Shown one piece after another: positions 48,776-59,718 of a DNA stretch of 64,000 nucleotides. The translations under genes and the position numbers were made by a program. The notes beneath the pieces are model-generated. The model did not search any database, was not told where the DNA came from, and worked only from the letters and a program-made list of their open reading frames with translations. Numbering within the stretch: the stretch's first letter is position 1; each line of letters opens with the position of its first letter. This stretch comes from Agromyces humatus (GTDB taxonomy: Bacteria; Actinomycetota; Actinomycetes; Actinomycetales; Microbacteriaceae), in contig NZ_JAJQPD010000005.1 of assembly GCF_021228295.1 (NCBI RefSeq), positions 186,001 to 250,000 on the forward strand, read 5' to 3'.

Positions 48776-49441
48776 GTGTCAACGAGAAAGTATGAAGATG
48801 CCTGCGGCATCGCACGATCGCTCGACGTGATCGGCGAGCGCTGGGCCCTGCTGGTGGTGCGCGAGCTCCTCTTCGGGCCCAAGCGCTTCACTGACCTGCG
48901 TTCCGGGCTCCGCGGCATCAGCCAGAACGTGTTGAGCCAGCGGCTGCGCGATCTCGAGGCCGGCGGCGGCGTGCGGCGCACCGTCCTCGGCCCGCCCGCG
49001 AGCACGCAGGCGTACGAGTTGACGGCGCTCGGAAACGCACTCGAGCCGGTGCTGGTCGCGATGTCGCGCTGGGGCGCGCTCACGCCCGCGGCGCCGGACT
49101 CCGAGATGAGCAACGACGCGTTCGCCCTCGCACTGAAGGCGCTGTTCGTGCCCGCGCCTCGAGACGGGTTCCGCGGGCGTGTACGGCTGCGGCTCGTGCG
49201 CGACGCCTTCGATGTGTCGGTCGAGGGTGTCGGCATCGATGTCGCCCGCGCCGCCGGCGCCGATCCAGACCTCGTCATCGAGGGCACGGAAGCGACCGTG
49301 CGCGCGGTCTTGTTCGGGCGGTTGACGTTGAACGACGCCGTCGCGGCGGGCGACATCGCCATCGCCGGAGACCGCAGGCGTGCCGCGGCATTCCTGGCGC
49401 GCTTCGCGCTGCCCGATCTGGCAGCCGAACCGGCTCCCTGA
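48776..49441 (+). CDS. HxlR family regulator with SCP2-like domain
   Basis: GTG six bases after TAGTCT gives 221 residues. CGIARSLDVIGERWALLVV and RFTDLRSGLRGISQNVLSQR form the HxlR HTH, followed by an SCP2-like ligand domain (about 110-215). It is a paralogue of 26665-27312. It probably represses the divergent hydrolase. Confidence 0.88.
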   Translation: MSTRKYEDACGIARSLDVIGERWALLVVRELLFGPKRFTDLRSGLRGISQNVLSQRLRDLEAGGGVRRTVLGPPASTQAYELTALGNALEPVLVAMSRWGALTPAAPDSEMSNDAFALALKALFVPAPRDGFRGRVRLRLVRDAFDVSVEGVGIDVARAAGADPDLVIEGTEATVRAVLFGRLTLNDAVAAGDIAIAGDRRRAAAFLARFALPDLAAEPAP

Positions 49442-49533
49442 CCCCTCAGAACGCGCGCAGGGACGCAAGAAGTGCGCGGGCGACCCTGAGGCGCCCTACT
49501 TCGGCACGAAGCTCACTGGCACCGAACTCGTCG

Positions 49534-51126
<1,593 letters not shown>

Positions 51127-51278
51127 GGGTGTCCTTCGATTCAGGAGGATGGAGATTCGGCGAGACGGATGCCTCGCGCCGGCGTGTGCGCGAATCGCAC
51201 CGGTCATGGGCGCAGGCGGCGATCTGGCCGGGGCAACTCTACCCGGCGGTTCTCAGCAGAACCTTCGCTGCCACTCGG

Positions 51279-52274
51279 CTATGGCCCGGCCCGAAGCGGC
51301 GTCAGCGGTCGCGCCGGAGTGCCTGTCTGACGCACTGAGCCGGGCGTCACCCCGTGGTGCCGTTTGAATGCACGGCTGAAGGCGGCCTCCGAGGTGTAGC
51401 CCACGCGGGTCGAGATCGCCGCGATCGGGTCATCCGTTCGCGTGAGCTGCGACCGGGCCTGCTCGAGCCGCCAGCCCGCAAGGTAGCGCATGGGCGACTC
51501 GCCGACCAGCGTCGTGAACCGCTCGGCGAAGGCCGAGCGTGACATGCTCGCCACGCGGGCGAGCTTCACGAGGGTCCACTCGTCGTCGGGATGCGCGTGC
51601 ATCCTGCCGATGACGCGGCCGATCTGCGGGTCGCGAAGCGCAGCGAGCCATCCGGTCGTTGCGTCGGCGCTGCGCAGCCAGCGGCGGAGCACCTGGATGA
51701 CGAGCACGTCGGCCAGCCTCGTCATCACCGCCTCACCGCCGGGCTCGATCGCCTCCGCTTCGCGGGCGAGCAACCGCAGCACCGCCCCGAAAATGCCCGC
51801 CTCGCCGTCGTCCCACGCGTCAACCCGGATCACGTCGGGGAGCTCGGCGATCAGGCGTGCGGTGAGTGGGGCATCCACCCGCATCGCCGCATACGCGATC
51901 TGGGCACGCTCGCCCCCGCCGCCGAAACGCATGTGCTCATACGTGTCGCTGAGCTGCTCGACGGGGATCTCGAAGAGCGGCGTCGCCGGGGCATCTGCTG
52001 TGCTCAGCAACCGGTGCGGCGTGCCGCGGGTGATGAGGGCGGCGCTGCCCGCTTCGAGGGGGTACCGATCATCGCCGACCTCGAGGACGCACCGACCCGA
52101 CAGCACGACGGGGAGCGTCATGTATCCGTCGAGGTCGGGGAATTCGACGCCCCAGGGTGCCGAGAGTTCGGCGCGGCAATACAGCGCACCGGTGAAGTGC
52201 AGCAGGTGCAGGCCGTCGCCGAGCTGATCGCCGGACGCAACCTGGGCGCCGGCGCCGGTACGTGGATTGACCAT
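51279..52274 (-). CDS. AraC family regulator with cupin domain
   Basis: The 331-residue protein: the N-terminal ~180 residues match the AraC-binding cupin (PVVLSGRCVLEVGDDRYPLE, RGTPHRLL). Two HTHs follow (WTLVKLARVASMSRSAFAER, IAAISTRVGYTSEAAFSRAF). Divergent from an NmrA-like gene, its probable target. Confidence 0.9.
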   Translation of the reverse strand: MVNPRTGAGAQVASGDQLGDGLHLLHFTGALYCRAELSAPWGVEFPDLDGYMTLPVVLSGRCVLEVGDDRYPLEAGSAALITRGTPHRLLSTADAPATPLFEIPVEQLSDTYEHMRFGGGGERAQIAYAAMRVDAPLTARLIAELPDVIRVDAWDDGEAGIFGAVLRLLAREAEAIEPGGEAVMTRLADVLVIQVLRRWLRSADATTGWLAALRDPQIGRVIGRMHAHPDDEWTLVKLARVASMSRSAFAERFTTLVGESPMRYLAGWRLEQARSQLTRTDDPIAAISTRVGYTSEAAFSRAFKRHHGVTPGSVRQTGTPARPLTPLRAGP

Positions 52275-52421
52275 GAGTCCACGGTGGCATGCCGAGCTGC
52301 CGAAACACCTGCGATCTGGACGGACGGCAAAGAGAAGAGGACGTGTGGCGATTGATCGTCCACACGGATGCCGTGAAGGTGGACACACAGGAACACCACA
52401 CCACTCGAAGGGACATCCGAC

Positions 52422-53243
52422 ATGACCTCCACAACCATCGCCGTGATCGGCGCCACCGGAAAGACCGGCCGACGCGTCGCCGACCTGCTCGAGGAACGGG
52501 GCCGCGACGTGCGCCGCCTCTCCCGCGGCACGACACCCGCGTTCGACTGGGACCGACCGGAGGCGTGGCGTCAGGCCCTCGACGGCATCGATCGCCTCTA
52601 CGCGGCCTACGTGCCCGACCTCGCGACACCCGAAGCCGCGGCGGCCATCACCCGCCTCACCGAGATCGCGGGCGATGCGGGCGTGCGTCACATCGTGCTG
52701 CTCTCTGGTCGGGGCGAGGACGGCGCGCGTCGCAGCGAAGACATCGTGCTCGCCTCCGGTATCCCGGCGACCGTTGTACGCGCCAGCTGGTTCATGCAGA
52801 ACTTCACCGAGGGAATGCTGCGCGACTCCGTGCTCACGGGAGTGCTCGCGGTGCCCGCGGGCGGCATGCGCGAGCCCTTCATCGACATCGACGACATCGC
52901 GGAAGTCGCCGTCGAGGCGCTCACGGGCACCGGTCACGAGGGCCGTGTCCACGAGGTGACGGGCCCGCAGTCGTTGACCTTCACCGAGGTGGCGGCACTG
53001 CTTTCCGAGATCCACGGACGCGAGGTGCAGTACGTCCCCGTGAGCTTCGACGAGTTCCATGCCGCCGTCGCCGCCACCGAGGGGCCCGAAGTGGCGACGA
53101 TGCTCACCGAGCTGTGCCGCGAGGTGTTCGACGGACGCAACGAGTCCCCCACGTCGGGAGTGCTCGAGGCGCTTGGCCGACCGCCCCGCGATGCTCGCAC
53201 GGTGCTCACCGAGGCCGCGCGGGTGGGCGCCTGGGCGGCCTGA
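52422..53243 (+). CDS. NmrA-like NAD(P)-binding protein
   Basis: The 273-residue protein follows GAAGGGA. It starts TIAVIGATGKTGRRVADLL (NAD(P)-binding glycine motif) and has VLLSGRGEDGARRSE and VRASWFMQNF, typical of NmrA/azoreductase-like atypical SDRs acting as redox enzymes or sensors. Divergent AraC control. Confidence 0.88.
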   Translation: MTSTTIAVIGATGKTGRRVADLLEERGRDVRRLSRGTTPAFDWDRPEAWRQALDGIDRLYAAYVPDLATPEAAAAITRLTEIAGDAGVRHIVLLSGRGEDGARRSEDIVLASGIPATVVRASWFMQNFTEGMLRDSVLTGVLAVPAGGMREPFIDIDDIAEVAVEALTGTGHEGRVHEVTGPQSLTFTEVAALLSEIHGREVQYVPVSFDEFHAAVAATEGPEVATMLTELCREVFDGRNESPTSGVLEALGRPPRDARTVLTEAARVGAWAA

Positions 53244-53269
53244 AGTCCGGGGATTCGATCGAGCAACTG

Positions 53270-54145
53270 CTACGACGAGAACTGCCGGGCGACGTCGCCG
53301 ACGTGCCGCAGGAATCCTTCGAGGTCGGGCTCATCCGAGGTCGGTTGCAGCACCACCGCGTCGACGCCGACCGCGAAGAACCGTGCGGCGACGTCAGCGA
53401 CGGCGGAGGCATCGCCCACGGCGGCGAGACGCTGGTCGTCGGGCATGTTCCAGATCGTGAGTTCGCGAGCCATGCGCGCCTCAGCGTCAGCCCTGCCGAA
53501 CGCGGCCGGAAGATAGACGACCACTTCGTTGCGCCCCTCGCGCCCGGCGGCGCTGCGGCCCGCCGCGATCGTTGCGACGGCCTGTGCAGCACGCTCGACC
53601 GTGGTGCCGCCCGTCAGCACGGTGCCGTCGGCGACCTCGCCGGTGAGGTGCAGCGTCTTCGGCCCCTCGCCGGCGGCGTAGAGGGGCGGCACCACCGCAG
53701 GTGGCCAGTCGAGGCGCACCCGATCGAGCTTCACGTACCGGCCGTCGGTCGTGACCTCCTCACCGGCGAGCAGCCGTCGCAGGGCCGGCGCGTACTCCTG
53801 CATGAGCGTGAGCGGCGACGCGACCCTGCTCCCGGTCTGGGACATCCAGCGCTGCACGCCGTGCCCGACGCCGGGCAGCAGGCGACCCGGGAACATGCGG
53901 GCGATGGTGGCCACCTCCATGGCCGTGATCGCGACGTTGCGCAGCGGCATCGGCACGACCCCGATGCCCACGCGCAGTCGCTCGGTCCAGGCGAGGGCCG
54001 CCGAGGCAGTCGCGAACGCCGACTCCTGGAAGCAGTCCTCCCAGAGCCAGAGTTCGGGGACCCCGCCCTGCTCGGCCGCGTCGACGACGGCCCGGAGTCG
54101 CTCTGGCGGGAAGGCGGGCTGAAAGATCGCTCCGATTCGTGGCAT
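53270..54145 (-). CDS. LLM-class F420-dependent oxidoreductase
   Basis: The start at MPRIGAIFQPAFPPERL gives 291 residues. LRVGIGVVPMPLRNVAITAM and MFPGRLLPGVGHGV are luciferase-like-monooxygenase elements of the F420 subgroup. It probably transfers hydride from F420H2 to an unknown substrate. It is convergent with the NmrA-like gene. Confidence 0.87.
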   Translation of the reverse strand: MPRIGAIFQPAFPPERLRAVVDAAEQGGVPELWLWEDCFQESAFATASAALAWTERLRVGIGVVPMPLRNVAITAMEVATIARMFPGRLLPGVGHGVQRWMSQTGSRVASPLTLMQEYAPALRRLLAGEEVTTDGRYVKLDRVRLDWPPAVVPPLYAAGEGPKTLHLTGEVADGTVLTGGTTVERAAQAVATIAAGRSAAGREGRNEVVVYLPAAFGRADAEARMARELTIWNMPDDQRLAAVGDASAVADVAARFFAVGVDAVVLQPTSDEPDLEGFLRHVGDVARQFSS

Positions 54146-54235
54146 GCCATCACTCTTGCAGCACCTGCGCGCCGACGGCACGGCCGCGCCGACGTGACGC
54201 CCCCTGCTCGCGCGTCGACGGGCGCGATGGCGGGC

Positions 54236-54757
54236 TCATGACGCGAGTCGGAACTCCAGGGCCGCGAGCGACTCGCGCGCTTGCCGCGCATCCGCCCCTT
54301 CGGCGACGGCGACGAGCGCAGCCCGCCAAGCGGCGGCGAGGATCCGGCCGAGCACGGGCGGGGCCGGAGCCGTCGTCGCACTCAGGAGTCCGGTCAGGCG
54401 GTCGCCGTCTGCGCCCGCGGGTGGGTCACCCAGGATGCGGAGGAAGCCCTCGCGCACCGCGAAGTCGAACCCGATCAGCAGCGCGGCGCCCACGGCCGCC
54501 GGGCGATCCGACGTCGGGGATGCCGCGATGGCGCCCTCCATGCGATCGAGCAGGCGCTGCTCGACGTCGTCGCGCACGAAGGCGTACAACCCGAGCTTGC
54601 TGCCGAAATGGTGGTAGAGGGCACCGGTGGTGACCTTCGCAGCCGTAACCAGTTCGGCGACCGTGACCTCATCGAAGGGGCGTGCGCCGAACTCCTTCAC
54701 GGCGGCGAGCGCGAGCCTGCCCTTCGGGGAGGTCGATATCGGAATCCACTCGCGCAC
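54236..54757 (-). CDS. TetR family regulator
   Basis: GTG, with CATTAT six bases before it (leaderless), gives 173 residues. HTH: FDEVTVAELVTAAKVTTGAL then YHHFGSKLGLYAF. Divergent from a glyoxalase-like gene with a palindrome between them. Confidence 0.87.
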   Translation of the reverse strand: MREWIPISTSPKGRLALAAVKEFGARPFDEVTVAELVTAAKVTTGALYHHFGSKLGLYAFVRDDVEQRLLDRMEGAIAASPTSDRPAAVGAALLIGFDFAVREGFLRILGDPPAGADGDRLTGLLSATTAPAPPVLGRILAAAWRAALVAVAEGADARQARESLAALEFRLAS

Positions 54758-54762
54758 ATCAA

Positions 54763-54777
54763 CATAATGGCGTTATG
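54763..54777. promoter_or_regulatory. TetR operator
   Basis: CATAA-TGGCG-TTATG between the divergent TetR and glyoxalase-like genes, covering the -10 of the TetR gene. Confidence 0.65.
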
Positions 54778-54815
54778 CTGAGCTTTAATCTAGTTACGAC
54801 ACGGAAGGATGCGCC

Positions 54816-55166
54816 ATGAAGCTCGAGTTCCTATTCGTTCCGACGTCCGACCTGAGTGCCTCGCTCGACCTCTACCGCGACGGTCTCGGGTTCACCGAGA
54901 CGTGGCGCGAGGGCGATGCGACGGTGGCCCTCGCCCTGCCGGGCTCCGATGTGCAGCTCATGCTCGATTCGCACGACCCCGATGCCCCGATCGGGCCGCT
55001 GTTCGTCGTCGACAGCGTCGAGGCGTTCCACGCTGCCCGGCCCGAGACGCTCGCCGTGGTCGAAGCGCCAGGCGAGATCCCGGGCGGCTTCATGGCCACC
55101 TACCAAGATCCGGGCGGTGCCACCATCTACGTCATGGACCAGGCGACCGACGCCTCCGAGCAATAG
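54816..55166 (+). CDS. Glyoxalase/bleomycin-resistance (VOC) family protein
   Basis: The 116-residue protein follows GGAAGGA: LEFLFVPTSDLSASLDLYRD and GLGFTETWREGD, ending FMATYQDPGGATIYVMDQ. A single VOC fold, usually a metal-dependent dioxygenase/isomerase or a drug-binding protein. Confidence 0.88.
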   Translation: MKLEFLFVPTSDLSASLDLYRDGLGFTETWREGDATVALALPGSDVQLMLDSHDPDAPIGPLFVVDSVEAFHAARPETLAVVEAPGEIPGGFMATYQDPGGATIYVMDQATDASEQ

Positions 55167-55175
55167 CCGCCCGCC

Positions 55176-55838
55176 TCACCCGCCGGCGAGATGCGACACC
55201 TGCTCGACGACGAGCACGACGGCGAGCACGATCATCGCGGCCCCTGAGATACGCGAGATGATCCGCATCGCCGACGGCCGGAAGCGGAGCACCGTTCTCG
55301 CGCTCATGCCCACGACCGAGTAGACGAGCGCGCAACTCGCGACGAAGATGAGCCCGAGCACGGCGAGCTGCACCGGGATCGGCCAGGCGCCCGCCGCGTC
55401 GGTGAACTGGGGCAGCAGCACGACCAGCACGAGCAGCCCCTTCGGATTCAGTCCACTGACGCCGGCGCCCTGGGCGAGGCGCACCCACGGCCGAGCAGCG
55501 AGCGCGACGTCTGGGCCGGCCGTTCCGCTGTGACCCGTCGCACCAGCCACGGCGAGCGAAGGCGGCTGCCTGAGCACGCGGATGCCGAGGTACGACAGGT
55601 AGCCCGCGGCCGCGAACGTGAGCCCGACGAGCACCCACGGCAGGGCGGCCACCGCAGCGCCGACCCCCACCGCGACCGCCACGACCGCCGCGAGGTATCC
55701 GACGAGGATCCCTCCGAGCGACGGCACGATGCTGCGATCCCGCATTCCCGCATCGATGATGTAGGCCCAGTCCGGGCCCGGAACCAGCACCATGAGCGTC
55801 ATCATGCCCCAGCATGCGATCAGCAGCTCGGTGTTCAC
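55176..55838 (-). CDS. LysE/RhtB family amino acid exporter
   Basis: GTG start, 220 residues, six hydrophobic helices. LMVLVPGPDWAYIIDAGM is the LysE N-terminal motif, and GLNPKGLLVLVVLLPQF the second. It exports amino acids or related compounds. Divergent from an Lrp gene, the usual partner. Confidence 0.88.
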   Translation of the reverse strand: MNTELLIACWGMMTLMVLVPGPDWAYIIDAGMRDRSIVPSLGGILVGYLAAVVAVAVGVGAAVAALPWVLVGLTFAAAGYLSYLGIRVLRQPPSLAVAGATGHSGTAGPDVALAARPWVRLAQGAGVSGLNPKGLLVLVVLLPQFTDAAGAWPIPVQLAVLGLIFVASCALVYSVVGMSARTVLRFRPSAMRIISRISGAAMIVLAVVLVVEQVSHLAGG

Positions 55839-55850
55839 GCTGCGCCCCTC

Positions 55851-55869
55851 TCGTCGTTCGATACGACGA
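55851..55869. promoter_or_regulatory. Lrp/LysE operator candidate
   Basis: TCGTCGT-TCGAT-ACGACGA, perfect arms, 13 bp before the LysE GTG and 75 bp before the Lrp ATG. TAGGCT at about 55890 may be the Lrp -10. Confidence 0.65.
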
Positions 55870-55943
55870 AGGTACGCAAGAACGGGCAGAATAGGCTGCC
55901 GTGTTTCACCTCCGCAAGCGGCCTGCGTGGAAGAATTCACCCC

Positions 55944-56396
55944 ATGGACGCCATCGATCGGAGAATCCTTGCCGAACTGCAGCAGGACGGCCGCCTGAGC
56001 CTCACCGATCTCGCCGCGCGCGTGCAGCTGAGCATGTCGCCGACGCACCGTCGACTGCACGCGCTCGAGGCCTCGGGAGCGATCACCGGGTACCGGGCTG
56101 TCATCGACCCCGAAGTGGTCGGCCTCGGGTTCGGCGCCCTCGTGTTCGTCACGATGGAGCAGGCGAATCGCGCGACCATCCCGGCTTTCGATGCCGCCGT
56201 CGCCGAGATTCCCGAGGTCATCCAGGCGCTGCGACTCTTCGGCGACCCCGACTACCTGCTGCGTGTGGCCGTACCCGATCTGCCGGCATACCAACGGCTC
56301 TGGGACGAACAACTCTCGGGCCTGCCGGGCGTTCGCCGCGTCGAGTCGACCCTCGTCATGAAGACGATCGTCGACGACCGGCCGCTGCCGATCTGA
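55944..56396 (+). CDS. Lrp/AsnC family regulator
   Basis: The 150-residue protein: MDAIDRRILAELQQDGRLSL and DLAARVQLSMSPTHRRLHAL form the HTH, and a RAM ligand domain follows. It probably activates the divergent LysE gene upon amino-acid binding. Confidence 0.9.
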   Translation: MDAIDRRILAELQQDGRLSLTDLAARVQLSMSPTHRRLHALEASGAITGYRAVIDPEVVGLGFGALVFVTMEQANRATIPAFDAAVAEIPEVIQALRLFGDPDYLLRVAVPDLPAYQRLWDEQLSGLPGVRRVESTLVMKTIVDDRPLPI

Positions 56397-56430
56397 CGGC
56401 AGGGTTCGACGAGGTCGCGCGCAATGCTGG

Positions 56431-57057
56431 TCACAGCCACCCGCGGTCGCGCGCGACCGTGAGCGCCTCGAGGCGGTTGCGCGCGCCGAGCTTGCCGATC
56501 GCCGCCGAGAGGTAGTTGCGCACCGTGCTCGGTGACAGATACAACTGCTCGGCGATGTCGGCGATCGTCGCGCCCTCGGTCGACGCGCGCAGTACATCGG
56601 CCTCGCGATCGGTGAGCGGGTTGTCGCTGACGCCCAGCGCTTCGGCGGCGAGCTGCGGGTCGACGACCCGCTCGCCGGCCCGCACCCGCCTGATGGCCGT
56701 GGCAAGCTGCGCGACCGGGTCATCCTTCACCAGGAACCCACGTGCACCCGCGGCGAGCGCCCGCGCGAGATATCCGGGCCGGCCGAAGGTCGTCACGACC
56801 ACCACATCGCAGGCCGGCACCGCCTCCAGCACGGGCGCGATCACGTCGAGGCCGCTGCGACCCGGAAGCTCGATGTCGAGGAGCACGACGTCGGGCCGCA
56901 GGCGCTGTGCCGCAGCGACCACCTCGTCGCCGCGCTCCACTCCCCCGACGACGGTGAGGTCGGGTTCGAGGTCGAGCAGTGTCGTGAGCGCCGAGCGCAT
57001 CATGCCCTGGTCTTCGGCGATGAGGATCGTCGTCGGTGCGCTGACCGGCCCGCTCAT
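56431..57057 (-). CDS. NarL/LuxR family response regulator
   Basis: The 208-residue protein has a receiver with E15, D16, phospho-acceptor D61 (VVLLDIELPG), VVTTFG and FLVKDD. The LuxR HTH is about 145-205 (LTDREADVLRAS, LYLSPSTVRNYLSAAIGKLG). The start overlaps the kinase stop (ATGA). Confidence 0.92.
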   Translation of the reverse strand: MSGPVSAPTTILIAEDQGMMRSALTTLLDLEPDLTVVGGVERGDEVVAAAQRLRPDVVLLDIELPGRSGLDVIAPVLEAVPACDVVVVTTFGRPGYLARALAAGARGFLVKDDPVAQLATAIRRVRAGERVVDPQLAAEALGVSDNPLTDREADVLRASTEGATIADIAEQLYLSPSTVRNYLSAAIGKLGARNRLEALTVARDRGWL

Positions 57058-58229
57058 CGGCGCGCCTGCGCAGGGAGGGGAACGACGGCGGTCAATCGGA
57101 ACCGCGACGCCGACGCCTCCACGGCGAACTCGCCACCGGCGTCTTCGATGCGTTCGCGAAGCCCCTCGAGCCCGCTTCCCGAGGAGAGGTCGGGCGTCCG
57201 CGCGGACCCGCCATGCGCGTGCCGCGGCCCGTCGTCGGCGATCTCGACGCGGGCGCCCTGCGCGGACACGCTCACCTCGAACGTGCAGCGGCGCGCCGCC
57301 GAGTGGCGCAGCACGTTCGTCGCGCCCTCGCGAACGACCCAACCGAGGATCGCATCCGCGGTGATCGGAAGCACCTGATCGGTGACGGTGACGGATGTCG
57401 CGACCCCGGCATCCTCGAGCGAGCGACGCGCGTTGGCGATCTCCTCGGCAAGGCTCACGGACCGGGAGCCGGAGACGACTGACCGAACCTCACCGAGCGC
57501 CTCCCGCGCGATCGCCTCGACCTCGGCGATGTGCGTGGCCGCGGCATCCGGATCCGGTCTCATCAGGCGGCGGGCCGCTTCGGACTTGACCGCGATCACC
57601 GACAGCGAGTGCCCGAGCAGGTCGTGCAGGTCGCGCGAGAAGCGCAGCGGTTCCTCACCGACCGCGGCGACCGCGAGCCGTTCGCGACTGCGCTCGAGCT
57701 CGCGCACGAGTGCCAGGTAGTACTGCACGACGAAGTTGCCGGCGCCTCCCGCGAAGGCGGCGAACCCCACGAGTACCGCCGCCTCGAGCGACCAGGTCTC
57801 GAAGCCCACGGCCAGCGCTCCGCTCACCGCGACCGCCCCGACCATCCCCATCGCCCACCTGCGGCGGATCGCGAGCGATGCAGCCACCGCGAGCAGCGGG
57901 AACAGGAGCGCCTGGCCGGTGCGCCATGCGACCAGATAGCCGGCGCAGATCAGCAGCAGCGCGAAGAACACCCACTCGGTGACCGCAGTGGGTCGGCGTC
58001 GCGAACCGAACGGCAGCGACACCGAGATGCCGAAGACCGCGCCGATCAGCAGCACATATCCCGCGCGCAGCCAGTCACCCGCGACGATCGCCGCCACGAG
58101 CGGGGCGATGAGCAGCACGGGCGCCGCGATGAGCGGCAGCCAGGGGCCGGGGCGGTAGACGATCCACCGGGTCGCGGGTCGGATCGGTGCGTGCTGGAGG
58201 TCGTCGATCGTCGTCATCGTGTCGCTCAT
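57054..58229 (-). CDS. Sensor histidine kinase (HPK7/NarX type)
   Basis: The 391-residue protein has about five or six membrane helices in residues 30-175. The dimerisation region FSRDLHDLLGHSLSVI carries the phospho-His. The HATPase has VREGATNVLRHS and GSGLEGLRERI. No large sensor domain is seen, so it likely senses membrane state. Pairs with the downstream response regulator. Confidence 0.91.
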   Translation of the reverse strand: MSDTMTTIDDLQHAPIRPATRWIVYRPGPWLPLIAAPVLLIAPLVAAIVAGDWLRAGYVLLIGAVFGISVSLPFGSRRRPTAVTEWVFFALLLICAGYLVAWRTGQALLFPLLAVAASLAIRRRWAMGMVGAVAVSGALAVGFETWSLEAAVLVGFAAFAGGAGNFVVQYYLALVRELERSRERLAVAAVGEEPLRFSRDLHDLLGHSLSVIAVKSEAARRLMRPDPDAAATHIAEVEAIAREALGEVRSVVSGSRSVSLAEEIANARRSLEDAGVATSVTVTDQVLPITADAILGWVVREGATNVLRHSAARRCTFEVSVSAQGARVEIADDGPRHAHGGSARTPDLSSGSGLEGLRERIEDAGGEFAVEASASRFRLTAVVPLPAQARR

Positions 58230-58274
58230 TCCGAGTCTGTCTGCTCGACCGGGGTCTCGCGTGGCCAATCTACG

Positions 58275-58763
58275 TCATCGCTCGAGACGGGCTCCGTACA
58301 CCGTCGCCGCACCGCGGGCCGCAAGCGGAAGCCCGATGATCAACGTCGCGCCGGTCGCGAGGTGCATCGCGAGCAGCACCGCGAGCACGACGCCGGTCGC
58401 GCCCGTCACGACCGGCCCCAGCAGCGAGAGCACGAGCACCGTCCAGCCGACGATCGCGAAGATGCGGCCGCTGCGGGTGGAGAACCGCTCGAGCACGGCG
58501 ATCACCCCCCACGCGCCGAATCCCATGACGAGCCCCGCCACCACGATCGACGATGGCGTGACGGTCGGCGCCGCAGGGCCCGTGCCGGCCGTGAGGTCGA
58601 TGCGGGCGATCGGCACTGCGATCGCCCACACGACGAGCGGTCCGGCCACGGCGGCCACGAGGATCGCGACCCTGCCGTAGCGCCTGCGGCGTGAGCCGGA
58701 GGCATCCGCTCGGGCGTTCTCGCCAGCATTGGAAGGTGAATACTGCGTCGTGGTCTCATTCAT
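58275..58763 (-). CDS. DUF6069-like four-helix membrane protein
   Basis: The 162-residue protein has a charged N-terminus and four helices (about 30-50, 65-90, 95-118 and 125-150). Possibly co-transcribed with the kinase 45 bp downstream. The function of this family is unknown. Confidence 0.7.
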   Translation of the reverse strand: MNETTTQYSPSNAGENARADASGSRRRRYGRVAILVAAVAGPLVVWAIAVPIARIDLTAGTGPAAPTVTPSSIVVAGLVMGFGAWGVIAVLERFSTRSGRIFAIVGWTVLVLSLLGPVVTGATGVVLAVLLAMHLATGATLIIGLPLAARGAATVYGARLER

Positions 58764-58832
58764 GCCCGCGACGCTACGGGCGCCCGGTCGCACCCGGCAG
58801 GGTCGGATGTCACGACCCGGGCAGGACGAATG

Positions 58833-59684
58833 TCAGTCAGCCCCGGGGGAGGTCGCGAAGAACCGCTCGAGCGTCGGCACCAGCAGCGCCGGCTTCATCA
58901 TGGGCGTGGCGTGGTGGGCACCGGCGACCACTTCGAGCGCGACACCCAAGTGAGCGGCGAGCGCGGCACCGCCGGTGCGCATGAACGGGTCGCCCCTGCC
59001 GCCGACGAGCACCAGCACCGGGCCGACGACGCCCTTCCACCGCGTGGTCGTGAGCGGCGTGCCGTCCTGCAGTCCGGCGCACAGTCGAAGGTCGTACGCC
59101 GTGGTGGGCGCCATCGCGACCATCGAGCGCCAGATCGGCACCATGAGCCTGGTCGCGCCCACCATGAACCCGGGCGCGCCGAGCGCGGACTTCATGAACT
59201 CGGCGACTGCCTGTGATCGGCGCCCATCGTCGACCAGTGCCTCGACGCGATCGGCGAGCTCGCGCGGCACCGGCGGGCGCTGGTCGTCGACGATCACCGG
59301 CGCCTCGTAGGCGACGACGCCCGCCACCTTCGACGGCAGTGCGGCGGCCGCATCGAGCGCGAGCACCGCACCCGAGGACGCGCCGAAGAGGAGCGCACTG
59401 CCGCCGTGCTCGTCGATGAGCGCCTCGATGTCGTCGATCTCGCGCTGGATCGACCAGTCCCCCGCGTCCGTGCTGGCGCCTCGTCCGCGCCGGTCGTAGT
59501 TGACGACCGTGTGCTCGTCTGCGAGCGCCGCGGCGAGCTTGCGGTTGTCGCGTCGATCCGAGAGCGCCTGCGCGACGAGCACGACCACCGGGCCGCTGCC
59601 CGAGCGCTCGAAGGCGATGGTCACCCCGTCGGTCGAGGTCACGGTTCCGTCAGTACGTCGCGCTGCGACATCCGTCTTCGACAT
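58833..59684 (-). CDS. Alpha/beta hydrolase
   Basis: The 283-residue protein has LLFGASSGAVLALDAA as nucleophile elbow (Ser in GASSG), VVNYDRRGRG and a late His (GAHHATP). Last gene of the DUF998-ArsR-SRPBCC series on the minus strand (34-bp gap). Confidence 0.85.
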   Translation of the reverse strand: MSKTDVAARRTDGTVTSTDGVTIAFERSGSGPVVVLVAQALSDRRDNRKLAAALADEHTVVNYDRRGRGASTDAGDWSIQREIDDIEALIDEHGGSALLFGASSGAVLALDAAAALPSKVAGVVAYEAPVIVDDQRPPVPRELADRVEALVDDGRRSQAVAEFMKSALGAPGFMVGATRLMVPIWRSMVAMAPTTAYDLRLCAGLQDGTPLTTTRWKGVVGPVLVLVGGRGDPFMRTGGAALAAHLGVALEVVAGAHHATPMMKPALLVPTLERFFATSPGAD

Positions 59685-59718
59685 GAGCTGCTCCGTTCTG
59701 TTCAGGAGGTGCCGGTGA

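Noticed and set aside
51279..53060. Long extension of the AraC frame upstream to 53060
   Set aside because: It would run through the divergent NmrA-like gene; the AraC cupin domain starts at about 52274.
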